NCBI RefSeq assembly: GCF_026151165.2
Contig: NZ_CP117849.1
Span: 3,472,001-3,536,000 of the forward strand
Direction: 5' to 3'
DNA: 64,000 nucleotides
Source of the DNA: Cryobacterium sp. SO2
Lineage (GTDB): Bacteria > Actinomycetota > Actinomycetes > Actinomycetales > Microbacteriaceae
The position numbers and the translations under genes are program-made. Shown here piece by piece: positions 1 to 8,061 of this stretch (its first letter is position 1; each line of letters opens with the position of its first letter). The notes under the pieces are model-generated. The model saw nothing but the letters and a program-made list of their open reading frames with translations. It did no database searches and was not told the origin of the DNA.

Positions 1-767
1 ACGTCGCCTGGATGCTCACCGCGGCCGTCGCCTCCGACCGAGCCGTCGCTGCTGCGCCGACGCTGACGGCGCCCGGCATCACCGACCGGGCCCGGCGCGT
101 CACCCTGTTGGCGCGTGACCGGCTCCTGGCCGCCCAGGGGGAAGCGGGCATTTTCCCGCACGCGCTCCCCGCCCGGTCGCTGGGGCGCTGGCGCGCCCAC
201 GTCGGTTGCTTCGCCGACCAGGTGTACCCCATCCAGGCGCTGGCCCGGCTGGCCGGCCTCACCGGTGACGCCATAGCGCTGGCCGCGGCCAACCGCGCCG
301 CCGCACAGATCTGCGCCCTGCAGGGTGCGGCCGGCCAGTGGTGGTGGCACTACGACGCGCGCCTGGGCACCGTCGTCGAGGGATACCCCGTGTACAGCGT
401 GCACCAGCACGCTATGGCGCCGATGTCCCTCGCCGACCTCGCGGCAGCCGGTGGGGACGACCACGCCGACGCCATCCGGCTGGGCCTGGATTGGCTGGAG
501 ACCCATCCTGAGGTCATCGACGATCTCATCTCCACCCAGTGGGCGCAGGTGTGGCGCAAGGTCGGCCGCCGTGAACCCGCGAAGGCCGCTCGCAAACTCT
601 CCGCCGTCACCACCTCGATCCGGGCCGACTGGCATCTACCCGGACTCGATACTGTGCTGCCGGCCAATCAGATCGACCACGAATGCCGCCCGTATGAACT
701 GGGCTGGCTCGTCTATGCCTGGGGATCCACGGACCGACCCGGCCCGCTCCGAGGAACGGAGGACTGA
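1..767 (+). CDS. C-terminal part of an alpha-helical (alpha/alpha-toroid-like) protein of unknown function
   Basis: The reading frame is open from the left window edge (codons in phase with base 3) and ends at 767, so the true start lies outside. About 254 residues are visible. They are Ala/Leu-rich helices with conserved-looking aromatic/His patches (GQWWWHYDAR near residue 114, SVHQHAMAPM near 132), a pattern reminiscent of alpha/alpha-toroid proteins such as prenyltransferase/squalene-cyclase-fold or glycan-processing enzymes. I do not recognise the exact family. The stop is 2 nt before the next start and contains that gene's GGAGG ribosome site, so the two are probably co-transcribed. A role in polysaccharide biosynthesis is inferred from position only. 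Confidence 0.7.
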   Translation, partial: VAWMLTAAVASDRAVAAAPTLTAPGITDRARRVTLLARDRLLAAQGEAGIFPHALPARSLGRWRAHVGCFADQVYPIQALARLAGLTGDAIALAAANRAAAQICALQGAAGQWWWHYDARLGTVVEGYPVYSVHQHAMAPMSLADLAAAGGDDHADAIRLGLDWLETHPEVIDDLISTQWAQVWRKVGRREPAKAARKLSAVTTSIRADWHLPGLDTVLPANQIDHECRPYELGWLVYAWGSTDRPGPLRGTED

Positions 768-769
768 CC

Positions 770-1615
770 ATGTCGCACGACTCAACCACCGACCATTCCC
801 GGGATACGCACAGCGCCCGGCAGCCTCTCTTCGGCCTGGAAATCGACGCCCTGACCATGGGCGAAGTGCTCGACCGGGCCCAGCACGGCACCGAGGAACA
901 CCTGCGGTTCCTGATCGGCGTCGTCAACGCCGCGAAGATCGTCAAGATGCGAACGGATACGCAGCTGCGCTCCTCGTTGCTCGAGGCCGACGTGCTGCTT
1001 GCCGACGGCCAGTCAGTGGTCTGGGCCAGCCGAATCCTCGGCCACCCGCTGCCGGAACGGATCGCCGGAATCGATCTTTTCGAACGGCTCCTCGAAGCGG
1101 CGAACCGCGAGAGGCGCTCGGTCTACTTCCTGGGCGCCAGAAGAGAGGTCCTCGACCAGCTACTGGAGCGGGTAAGAATGCGGTATCCCCGGCTGATCGT
1201 CGCCGGCAGCAGAGACGGCTATTTCGCCGACAGCGAGGCCGCCGGCATTGCCGCGACCATCGCGCACAGTCGGGCCGACATGCTGTTCCTGGGCATCTCG
1301 TCGCCGAAGAAGGAGAACTTCCTGGCACGATACGGCGCCGAGCTCAACGTGCCCCTCCTGCACGGCGTCGGCGGGTCATTCGACGTGTTGGCCGGAGTCA
1401 CTCGGCGCGCTCCAGAGCGCTGGCAGCGTCTGGGCTTCGAGTGGGCCTACCGCCTCTTGCAGGAACCTGGCCGGCTCTGGAACCGGTACCTCTTCACCAA
1501 CACCGCGTTCATCGCACTCACCCTGAGGGAGCGCATCCACCCGACGACGACGTACACCGTGAACGGGCCGACTACTGCACAGCGAACAGAGACGGGCGAC
1601 CCCGAAGATGGATGA
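770..1615 (+). CDS. WecG/TagA/CpsF family glycosyltransferase
   Basis: 281 residues, the usual family length. Family motifs in order: VVNAAKIV near 46, LLADGQSVVWA near 74, ERIAGIDLF near 95, LGISSPKKE near 178 and GVGGSFDVLAG followed by RRAPERW and the C-terminal EW.YRL..EP.R pattern. Members transfer N-acetylmannosamine or its uronate to undecaprenyl-PP-GlcNAc on the inner face of the membrane (TagA in teichoic acid, WecG in enterobacterial common antigen). WecC directly downstream and WecB at 4971-6134 would supply that donor, which supports a ManNAc or ManNAcA transferase. GGAGG lies just upstream of the ATG. Confidence 0.9.
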   Translation: MSHDSTTDHSRDTHSARQPLFGLEIDALTMGEVLDRAQHGTEEHLRFLIGVVNAAKIVKMRTDTQLRSSLLEADVLLADGQSVVWASRILGHPLPERIAGIDLFERLLEAANRERRSVYFLGARREVLDQLLERVRMRYPRLIVAGSRDGYFADSEAAGIAATIAHSRADMLFLGISSPKKENFLARYGAELNVPLLHGVGGSFDVLAGVTRRAPERWQRLGFEWAYRLLQEPGRLWNRYLFTNTAFIALTLRERIHPTTTYTVNGPTTAQRTETGDPEDG

Positions 1616-2864
1616 CACCTTCACCGGACGGGTTGCAATCCTGGGCCTGGGATACATCGGGCTGCCCACAGCCGTGGCCCTGGCCACCCGCGGAATCGAA
1701 GTCGCCGGCGTCGACATCAACGAGGCGATCGTCGAGGCGGTGTCACTCGGGCGGGTTCCGTTCGTGGAACCCGACCTCGCGATAGCCGTGAGCGGCGCCG
1801 TCAGTGTGGGCCGGCTCACCGCCTCAACGGTCGTGCCCGAGGCCGACGCCTTCATCATCGCCGTGCCGACCCCCTTCCTGCCAGACCATTCGGCCGACCT
1901 GTCCTACATCAGGGCTGCCGTCGACCAGATCGCCCCCAACCTCAAGCCAGGCAACCTCGTTGTGCTCGAATCCACTTCCCCGCCGGGCACCACTGACCAG
2001 GTCAGCAGGTGGCTGGCCGTCCTGCGGCCCGACCTGCGGTTTCCGCACGAGGTCGACGGAATGTCCGACGTCTGCGTTGCGCATTGCCCCGAACGAGTGC
2101 TTCCTGGCCGGATCATGATCGAGATGATCACGAACGACCGGGTGATCGGTGGCATCACCCGCCGCTGCGCCGACAAGGCGGCTGCCCTGTACCGGGTGTT
2201 CGCCCAGGGCAAGATCCTCACGACCGACGCCGCCAGCGCGGAGATGGCGAAGCTGGTGGAGAACGCCTACCGGGACGTCAACATCGCGTTCGCCAATGAG
2301 CTGTCGCTCATCAGCGAGCGGCTCCGGCTCGACGTCTGGGAGATCATCGGCCTCGCCAACCACCATCCCCGGGTCAACATCCTCAGCCCGGGGCCGGGTG
2401 TGGGCGGGCATTGCATAGCCGTCGATCCGTGGTTCATCGTCGGCGCTGCGCCCGACCTCGCGCGCATTATCCGCACCGCGCGTGAGGTCAACGATTCCAA
2501 GCCCCTGCACGTGGCACAGCAGGTCGGCGACAAGGCCTCACGGTTCCGGGAACCGACCGTGGCCTGTCTTGGCCTGTCGTTCAAGGCCAACGTGGACGAC
2601 ATGCGGGAGAGCCCGGCAGTAGATGTCGTGGTCGCCATCGCCGACGCCCACCCCGACCTCGACATCCGGGTCGTGGAGCCCTTCACGCTCTCCCTCCCGG
2701 CCCGCCTCGACGGGCGGATAAATGTGCGCCTGCAGGACCTGTCGGGGGCGCTCGACGACGCCGACATCGTCGTCCTCCTCGTCGACCACGATCAGTTCAC
2801 CTCGATCCCGAAGACGCGCCTGGAAGGCCGGGTGGTCTTCGATACCCGGGGCGCCTGGCGCTAG
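1608..2864 (+). CDS. wecC: UDP-N-acetyl-D-mannosamine dehydrogenase (WecC family)
   Basis: 418 residues. The N-terminal Rossmann motif is GLGYIGLP (residues ~11-18). ESTSPPGTT is in the middle, followed by the helix KLVENAYRDVNIAFANEL. The catalytic cysteine motif VGGHCIAVDPWF places Cys269 as the thiohemiacetal nucleophile. The C-terminal domain has GLSFKANVDDMRESP. GGHCIAVDPWF is the form typical of WecC rather than of UDP-glucose dehydrogenases. It oxidises UDP-ManNAc twice with NAD to UDP-ManNAcA in the cytoplasm. The ATG overlaps the preceding gene by 8 nt, indicating translational coupling. Confidence 0.92.
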   Translation: MDDTFTGRVAILGLGYIGLPTAVALATRGIEVAGVDINEAIVEAVSLGRVPFVEPDLAIAVSGAVSVGRLTASTVVPEADAFIIAVPTPFLPDHSADLSYIRAAVDQIAPNLKPGNLVVLESTSPPGTTDQVSRWLAVLRPDLRFPHEVDGMSDVCVAHCPERVLPGRIMIEMITNDRVIGGITRRCADKAAALYRVFAQGKILTTDAASAEMAKLVENAYRDVNIAFANELSLISERLRLDVWEIIGLANHHPRVNILSPGPGVGGHCIAVDPWFIVGAAPDLARIIRTAREVNDSKPLHVAQQVGDKASRFREPTVACLGLSFKANVDDMRESPAVDVVVAIADAHPDLDIRVVEPFTLSLPARLDGRINVRLQDLSGALDDADIVVLLVDHDQFTSIPKTRLEGRVVFDTRGAWR

Positions 2865-2865
2865 G

Positions 2866-3846
2866 GTGGCGAGAGGGAGGACCTGGCTGATCGTGGCGGC
2901 AGGCTCAGTTGCCGTCATCGTTGGCGCGGCCCTGGCAATCACGGCGCTGCAGGCTCCCCCACCCGCCCCATCCGCGGTGCCGGCACCGACCATAACTCCT
3001 GCTCCCGTGCCGACAACGGCACCTGGGCCTGCCCCAGGGGCCGCCTTCGCCGGGCCAGGGAACACCGGCCCATTCGCTGCAGGATTCGCTCCCACCTCCG
3101 GATACGCCGGGCCGATGACCGTCACCGTCGACGGAACGGTGATCACGAACCGAGTCATCCCCGCCGGCCTGGTCATCGCGGCGAACGACGTGACCGTGCA
3201 GGGCAACATCATCGAGGGCCCCACCGCGCTGTCCTTCGACCAGGCGGCCCTCCGGGTGGAAGGGGAGCGGGTGAAGATCCTCGACAATCTGATCAGGGGA
3301 ACCTCGGCATCCGACTGGACCCAGGACCCGATCAACGGTGTGAAGTTGGTGGGCGCGTCGGTACAGTTCGCGCGAAACGACGTCAACCACATCGCCGGGG
3401 ACGGCATCAGCCTGTATGGCGAGGGCGCCACGGTCATCGGAAACTGGGTTCATGACTTCGTGGTGCGCGACGGGGGCGCTCACTACGATGGCCTGCACTA
3501 CCCCACGCCAGGGAACGATCAGGCCATGGCCGCCCTCATCCAGGACAACACCATCGAACTCTGGGTTCTCGGTTCGGTCGACAGCGGCATGACTGCGGCC
3601 CTCGGACTCCCCGATCTCTCGCCGGGCATCGTGGTCGACCACAACCTCATAGCTGGAGGCAACTATGCCCTCATGGGAGGCGGCCCCGGCACGACGATCA
3701 CCAGAAACCTGTTCTGGACCAAATTCTCTGACGAGGTCGGCTTCTATGGCCCGGCCGCGTACGTGGGAGAGAGCGGCGACGTCGTGTGGACTGACAACGC
3801 CTATACGGACGATGGCTCAAGCGAGGGCGCTCCCCTCGGGCCGTAG
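2866..3846 (+). CDS. Secreted or membrane-anchored right-handed beta-helix protein
   Basis: 326 residues from GTG 2866, which directly follows the wecC stop. A later GTG at 2893, behind AGGGAGG, is possible but would remove the two basic residues before the hydrophobic stretch (8-27). A Pro/Thr-rich linker runs to ~60, then repeated short strands typical of a pectin-lyase-like beta-helix (VTVQGNIIEG, VKILDNLIRG, IVVDHNLIAGG). The C-terminal ~265 residues are close to the same region of the 6475-8022 protein, including INGVKLVG, AGDGIS.YG and GNWVHDF. The fold is used by polysaccharide lyases, epimerases and adhesins. No catalytic triad can be assigned, so the enzymatic role is open. Confidence 0.8.
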   Translation: MARGRTWLIVAAGSVAVIVGAALAITALQAPPPAPSAVPAPTITPAPVPTTAPGPAPGAAFAGPGNTGPFAAGFAPTSGYAGPMTVTVDGTVITNRVIPAGLVIAANDVTVQGNIIEGPTALSFDQAALRVEGERVKILDNLIRGTSASDWTQDPINGVKLVGASVQFARNDVNHIAGDGISLYGEGATVIGNWVHDFVVRDGGAHYDGLHYPTPGNDQAMAALIQDNTIELWVLGSVDSGMTAALGLPDLSPGIVVDHNLIAGGNYALMGGGPGTTITRNLFWTKFSDEVGFYGPAAYVGESGDVVWTDNAYTDDGSSEGAPLGP

Positions 3847-3920
3847 CCGCGCGGTCGCGATCGCGCTAACGTCCAGACACGACTCGTGCGGGGCAACGAC
3901 TCAGGAAACGGTGGTGGCAG

Positions 3921-4931
3921 GTGCGCGTGGAATTCGGTTTCCCCGCAGAGACGGATCTCGGCGAATGGACCTCGGAACACGCCAACGGCCGCAGGCCGGA
4001 CGCCCTTCCCTACGGGATGAACAGGCTTCGCGACAGCGGCATCGACCTGGTCACGTCTGCGCTGCCTCGACTGAGCGCGCCGGACAAGGGACGGCTCCTG
4101 GCCGGGCTCGTGTCCCGCGACGCGTCTCCGGACTGGTCTATAGCCTGGGACGAGCATGCGGCGCTTAGGCTGCGCGCTGGCGGCCACGGTGAACGATTCG
4201 CCTTCGGGGTGGTCTGGGCCACAGAACGGGACCGGGGTGCGTTGGCACGTGCTCGCGCCGGTGCCATCCTCCGCATGCTGGGCACGCCTGACCTCGTCTG
4301 GGTCACGAGTGACGCCCAGCTTGAACCGCTGCGAAAGATGGTCGGACCACGAGTGCGGGTTGAATTCTTGCAATTCGGCGTCGACACGGACTTCTTCGTC
4401 GGCCGCGAGCAGCCACAGGAACCCGCCGTCCTCTCGGTCGGCAACGATGCGGACCGGGACATACCGACCCTGCTGTCCGCCCTCTCGATCGTGCATGGCG
4501 AACGACCGGAGGTGGCTCTTCGCGTCCAATTCACGGGTGATCTGGCGGTACCGGCCGGCGTCACCCGGCTGCCCCTGATGAGCCACGCCGCGCTCAGGGA
4601 AGAGTATGCACGGGCGAGCGTCGTCGCGGTCGCCACCCGGCCCAACCTGCACATTTCCGGACTGACGGCGACCCTGGAGGCAATGTCCACCGGGCGTGCG
4701 GTGGTGGTCACAGACAGGCCAGGGGTTCAGCGCTACGTCGGCCACGACCGGTGGGGATTGCTCTCTGAGCCCGGAAGCGCCGACGCCTTGGCGTCGAACA
4801 TCCTGAGCGCCCTCGACCCGGCCCGCGGAGCGCGTTTGGGCGCCGCCGGGCGCCGGGCCGCCGTCGAGGAGTTCAACACGGCCACAATGGCTAGCCAGCT
4901 GGCGGTGCTTCTGAGTGGCCACAGTTTCTGA
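3921..4931 (+). CDS. GT-B glycosyltransferase (family 4-like)
   Basis: 336 residues from GTG 3921. The C-terminal half has the GT4 layout: a beta strand with VLSVGNDADRDIPTLL near 160, then VVAVATRPNLHISGLTATLEAMSTGRAVVVTDRPGV near 235-270, where the E of LEAM is the usual nucleotide-sugar-binding glutamate. The N-terminal acceptor domain is less recognisable. It probably acts at the inner membrane adding a sugar to the lipid-linked repeat unit; donor and acceptor are unknown. It follows the beta-helix gene by 74 nt and converges on wecB. Its stop codon lies in a 17-bp tandem duplication (4919-4952). Confidence 0.8.
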   Translation: MRVEFGFPAETDLGEWTSEHANGRRPDALPYGMNRLRDSGIDLVTSALPRLSAPDKGRLLAGLVSRDASPDWSIAWDEHAALRLRAGGHGERFAFGVVWATERDRGALARARAGAILRMLGTPDLVWVTSDAQLEPLRKMVGPRVRVEFLQFGVDTDFFVGREQPQEPAVLSVGNDADRDIPTLLSALSIVHGERPEVALRVQFTGDLAVPAGVTRLPLMSHAALREEYARASVVAVATRPNLHISGLTATLEAMSTGRAVVVTDRPGVQRYVGHDRWGLLSEPGSADALASNILSALDPARGARLGAAGRRAAVEEFNTATMASQLAVLLSGHSF

Positions 4932-4952
4932 GCGACCACAGCTTCCGAGCGA
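4919..4952. repeat. 17-bp tandem duplication across a stop codon
   Basis: CCACAGTTTCTGAGCGA (4919-4935) is followed at once by CCACAGCTTCCGAGCGA (4936-4952), two mismatches apart. The glycosyltransferase TGA (4929-4931) is in the first copy; in the second copy the matching codon is CGA. It looks like a recent slippage duplication in the convergent gap. Confidence 0.75.
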
Positions 4953-4970
4953 CCACCCCCGGAGGCCGGG
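4953..4970. terminator. Possible short hairpin between convergent genes
   Basis: CCCGG-AGG-CCGGG can pair in the gap between the glycosyltransferase stop and the wecB stop. The stem is short and no T-run follows, so it is only a weak terminator candidate for either strand. Confidence 0.3.
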
Positions 4971-6134
4971 TCACACCGTGACGGCATCCCGCGTTGCAGC
5001 CACGAATTCCACCGGCCGCTCACCGATGCCGAAGTAGTGCTCGATGGCCCCGACAATCCTCCCGGCGGCCTGGCCGTCGCCGTACGGGTTGATGGCGTGC
5101 GCCATCACCGCGTAGGCGACCGGGTCGGTGAGTAGCTCGGTTGTGGCGGCCACGATACGGTCTTCATCGGTGCCGATCAGGCGCACCGTATTGGCGATGA
5201 CGGCTTCGGGTCGTTCGGTCGTCTCCCGCAACACCAGCACCGGCTTTCCCAGGCTCGGCGCCTCCTCCTGAATCCCTCCGCTGTCGGTCAGCACGAGTGT
5301 GCAGGCACCCATCACATACGCCAGGTCGACGTAATCCAGCGGCTCTGTGACCAGTACATTCGGCACCCCGACCAGGGCAGGCAAGAGCGCTTCCCTGACT
5401 GTGGGGTTCAGGTGGGCTGGGAGCACGAAAAGCACCCCGGGGAAGCGGTGGGCAAGCCGGGCAATCGCGCGAGAGATGCCGACCATCGGAGCACCCCAGT
5501 TCTCGCGCCGGTGGCTGGTGACCAACACGACGCGCTCGGCGCGATCCACCCGGGACAACACCGGGTTGATCGGGGCGATCTGGCGTGCCGTGACGTCCAG
5601 CAGCGCGTCGATCACGGTGTTCCCGGTGACGTGGATGGTGTCGGGCCGGATGCCCTCAGCGAGGAGGTTCGCTCGCGAGGTGGGCGTCGGTGCCAGGTGC
5701 AGCGATGCCAGGGCGGTGGTGAGGCGACGGTTGATCTCTTCGGGGAATGGGTCGTAGCGGTCCCCCGTGCGCAATCCCGCCTCAACATGGGCAACCGGGA
5801 TACGTGCGTAGAAGGAGGCGAGCGCCGCCGAGAACACTGTGCTGGTATCCCCTTGCACGACCACCAGGTCGGGCCGGCGCTCCTGAAGGATCGGGCCGAG
5901 TCCCGACATCACCAGAGAGGTGATTCCGGCCAGATCCGGTCGGCCCGTCAGAACGTCGAGGTCGTAGTGGGGGCGGATGCCGAACAGGGTGTTCACCTGG
6001 TCGAGCATCGTCCGATGTTGGCCGGTGACGACGATCACGGGATCAAGGCTCTGAGACGCGTCCATCGCACGCAACACCGGTGCCAGTTTGATCGCTTCCG
6101 GCCGAGTTCCGTAGACCACAAGGATGGTGAGCAT
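4971..6134 (-). CDS. wecB: UDP-N-acetylglucosamine 2-epimerase, non-hydrolysing (WecB)
   Basis: 387 residues, normal family length. Motifs are complete: YGTRPEAIKLAPV at the N terminus, VVQGDTSTVFSA, HVEAGLRTGD followed by PFPEEINRRL, VTSHRRENWG, and the C-terminal UDP site TDSGGIQEEAPSLGKPVLVLRETTERPE. It interconverts UDP-GlcNAc and UDP-ManNAc in the cytoplasm, giving WecC its substrate. It is transcribed singly on the minus strand. Its start is divergent from the DUF4082/beta-helix gene across a 340-nt gap that holds a TCCCC-N5-GGGGA inverted repeat. Confidence 0.95.
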   Translation of the reverse strand: MLTILVVYGTRPEAIKLAPVLRAMDASQSLDPVIVVTGQHRTMLDQVNTLFGIRPHYDLDVLTGRPDLAGITSLVMSGLGPILQERRPDLVVVQGDTSTVFSAALASFYARIPVAHVEAGLRTGDRYDPFPEEINRRLTTALASLHLAPTPTSRANLLAEGIRPDTIHVTGNTVIDALLDVTARQIAPINPVLSRVDRAERVVLVTSHRRENWGAPMVGISRAIARLAHRFPGVLFVLPAHLNPTVREALLPALVGVPNVLVTEPLDYVDLAYVMGACTLVLTDSGGIQEEAPSLGKPVLVLRETTERPEAVIANTVRLIGTDEDRIVAATTELLTDPVAYAVMAHAINPYGDGQAAGRIVGAIEHYFGIGERPVEFVAATRDAVTV

Positions 6135-6474
6135 GAACGCCCCAATGCTTCATCTGTCGAGAGCAGACTCCCTGATGAAAGCCCGCATCCTGCTGAGTGA
6201 CGCTTGGCCAGATCATGGTGGGAACCCCGACCGCTCAACCATGATAATTCCTCATCAATCGAGTGAGGTATCCCCCGTTAGGGGACTTGATTCTTCCTCA
6301 CAGGTGACCTTCGAGAGAGTTCCAGGCTTCCGGTTTCGTTTGTTTTCCTCGGATGGGCAATGTAAGGATGGGCTTTCCGGCGGGCCATTTGGGGGGCGTC
6401 TTCCCGTCGGTTTCCCGGCACTTTGAATCCCTACGTTCTCTGGGTCCACGTTCCTATGTACTTGGAGATGTTCC
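6135..6474. other. Divergent intergenic region upstream of wecB and the DUF4082/beta-helix gene
   Basis: 340 nt without a convincing gene; the short frames here lack protein-like composition. Its base composition is more AT-rich than the flanks (for example around 6240-6300 and 6335-6350), as expected of a control region. It contains the inverted repeat at 6271-6285. GGAG (6464-6467) with 7 nt spacing is the ribosome site for the ATG at 6475. No sigma-70 promoter could be placed with confidence. Confidence 0.6.
6271..6285. promoter_or_regulatory. Candidate operator: TCCCC-N5-GGGGA inverted repeat
   Basis: TCCCC CGTTA GGGGA, perfect 5-bp arms with a 5-nt spacer, 137 nt from the wecB start and 190 nt from the DUF4082 gene start. 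Similar elements lie at 25972, 42060 and 45108, each upstream of an operon for a secreted protein. Regulatory function is inferred only. Confidence 0.35.
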
Positions 6475-8022
6475 ATGCAATTCCGAACCATTCATTCCCG
6501 CCCGCGATCGGCAATCGCGGGCGTGGCAGTCGCCGCGGCCGCCTCATTGGCGCTCGTCCTCGGCGCGGCCGTTCCGGCCACCGCGCTTCCTCTCGCCTCT
6601 GCCACGGCACCCGCGACCGAGACCCTGTGGGGCACAAAGGCTCCTCCTGGGGCCGTCGTCGACAGCGATCGTGCCAGCGTCGAGTTGGGCACGACCTTCA
6701 CCGCCAAAAAGGCCGGCCAGATCCTCGGTGTGCGGTTCTGGAAGACCGCCGAGAACAGCGGAAAGCACACGGGTACCCTCTGGTCGGCGAGCGGAGCGAA
6801 GCTCGCCACGGCCACGTTCACGGCCGAAACAACCAGCGGCTGGCAGACCGTGCGCTTCTCGACTCCCGTCTCGGTGAAGGCGGGGACTCGCTACGTTGCC
6901 TCCTACCACGCCCCCAACGGGCGCTACGTGGCCACCACCAAGCTGAACGCGCCGGCGGTTTCGACCACCTCCCTGTCGGTCGCGGCCGGCAGCGGAACGT
7001 ACGCGTACGGTTCGGCCCCGGCATTCCCGACGAAGTCCTGGAATTCGGCCGGTTACTGGACGGATGTCGTCTTCTCGGCCTCCAGCACGTCCACCTCCGC
7101 ACCGACGCCGGTTCCTGCACCCACAACGGCTCCGACCACGACGCCGAAGCCGACTACGACCCCGACTCCGACTCCGACGCCGAAGCCGACCTCGGCGCCT
7201 GCCCCCGCGGCAGGAGCGTTCGCCGGGGCCACGAATACCGGTGCCGCTGCAGCCGGATTCAACCCGACCCAGGCGTACACCGGCCCGTTGACCGTCACCG
7301 TCCCCGGAACCGTCATCACGAACCGCATCATCCCGGCCGGTTTGCGCATTGAGGCCGACGACGTGACTGTGCAGGGCAACATCATCCAGGGGCCCACCGA
7401 AGTCTCCTGGGACCAGGCCGCTCTGCATGTCACCGGTGACCGCGTCAAGGTGCTCGACAACGACATCCGGGGAACGTCAGCCACAGACTGGACCAAGAAC
7501 CCCATCAACGGAGTGAAGCTGGTCGGCGAGTACCCCGAATTCAGCCGCAACAATGTGTCCCGGATCGCCGGCGATGGCATCAGCATCTACGGCGACAACG
7601 CGAAGCTCGTCGGCAACTGGGTGCACGACTTCACCTTCCGTGACGGCGGCGTGCACTACGACGGCCTGCACTACCCCGGCCAGGCCGGAGACGACACCAC
7701 GGAGCCTGCCCTGATCAAGGACAACACGGTTGAGCTGTGGGCCTCGGGCGGAACCAGCGGCATGACCGCGGCCATGGGATTCCCCAAGATCGCTTCGAAG
7801 ATCGTCGTGGACCACAACCTGGTCGCCGGCGGGAACTACTCGATGTGGGGCGGCGGAAGCGGCATCACCTACAAGAACAACATGTTCTGGACCAAGTTCT
7901 CGTCGAAGGTCGGCTATTACGGTCCCACCGCCTACATCGGTGAGGTGGGTCCGGTGACCTGGACCAACAACTCGTACACCAACGACGGCAAGACCAGCAG
8001 CGCTCCGATGAGCAGCTACTGA
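6475..8022 (+). CDS. Secreted DUF4082 plus right-handed beta-helix protein
   Basis: 515 residues. A signal peptide (basic RPRS, hydrophobic core, cleavage near ATALP ~37) is followed by one DUF4082 module (~45-200: VELGTTFTAKKAG, VRFWKTAENSGKHTG.LW, GWQTVRF, YVASY). A Thr/Pro linker built on PTPTP repeats covers ~200-238, and the beta-helix ~240-515. The helix closely matches the 2866-3846 protein. The DUF4082 module matches the three modules in the 20834-24799 protein. Such beta-sandwich modules are usually carbohydrate- or matrix-binding, so this may be an extracellular polysaccharide-binding or modifying protein. It is a single transcription unit behind its own 340-nt upstream region. Confidence 0.85.
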   Translation: MQFRTIHSRPRSAIAGVAVAAAASLALVLGAAVPATALPLASATAPATETLWGTKAPPGAVVDSDRASVELGTTFTAKKAGQILGVRFWKTAENSGKHTGTLWSASGAKLATATFTAETTSGWQTVRFSTPVSVKAGTRYVASYHAPNGRYVATTKLNAPAVSTTSLSVAAGSGTYAYGSAPAFPTKSWNSAGYWTDVVFSASSTSTSAPTPVPAPTTAPTTTPKPTTTPTPTPTPKPTSAPAPAAGAFAGATNTGAAAAGFNPTQAYTGPLTVTVPGTVITNRIIPAGLRIEADDVTVQGNIIQGPTEVSWDQAALHVTGDRVKVLDNDIRGTSATDWTKNPINGVKLVGEYPEFSRNNVSRIAGDGISIYGDNAKLVGNWVHDFTFRDGGVHYDGLHYPGQAGDDTTEPALIKDNTVELWASGGTSGMTAAMGFPKIASKIVVDHNLVAGGNYSMWGGGSGITYKNNMFWTKFSSKVGYYGPTAYIGEVGPVTWTNNSYTNDGKTSSAPMSSY

Positions 8023-8037
8023 TCTCAGGCCGCCCCA

Positions 8038-8055
8038 TCGCCCCCGATCGGGCGT
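8038..8055. terminator. Possible bidirectional hairpin between convergent genes
   Basis: CGCCC-CCGATC-GGGCG can form a 5-bp stem in the 39-nt gap between the stops of the beta-helix gene and the minus-strand glycosyltransferase. There is no clear T-tract; weak support. Confidence 0.3.
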
Positions 8056-8061
8056 AGGCGT

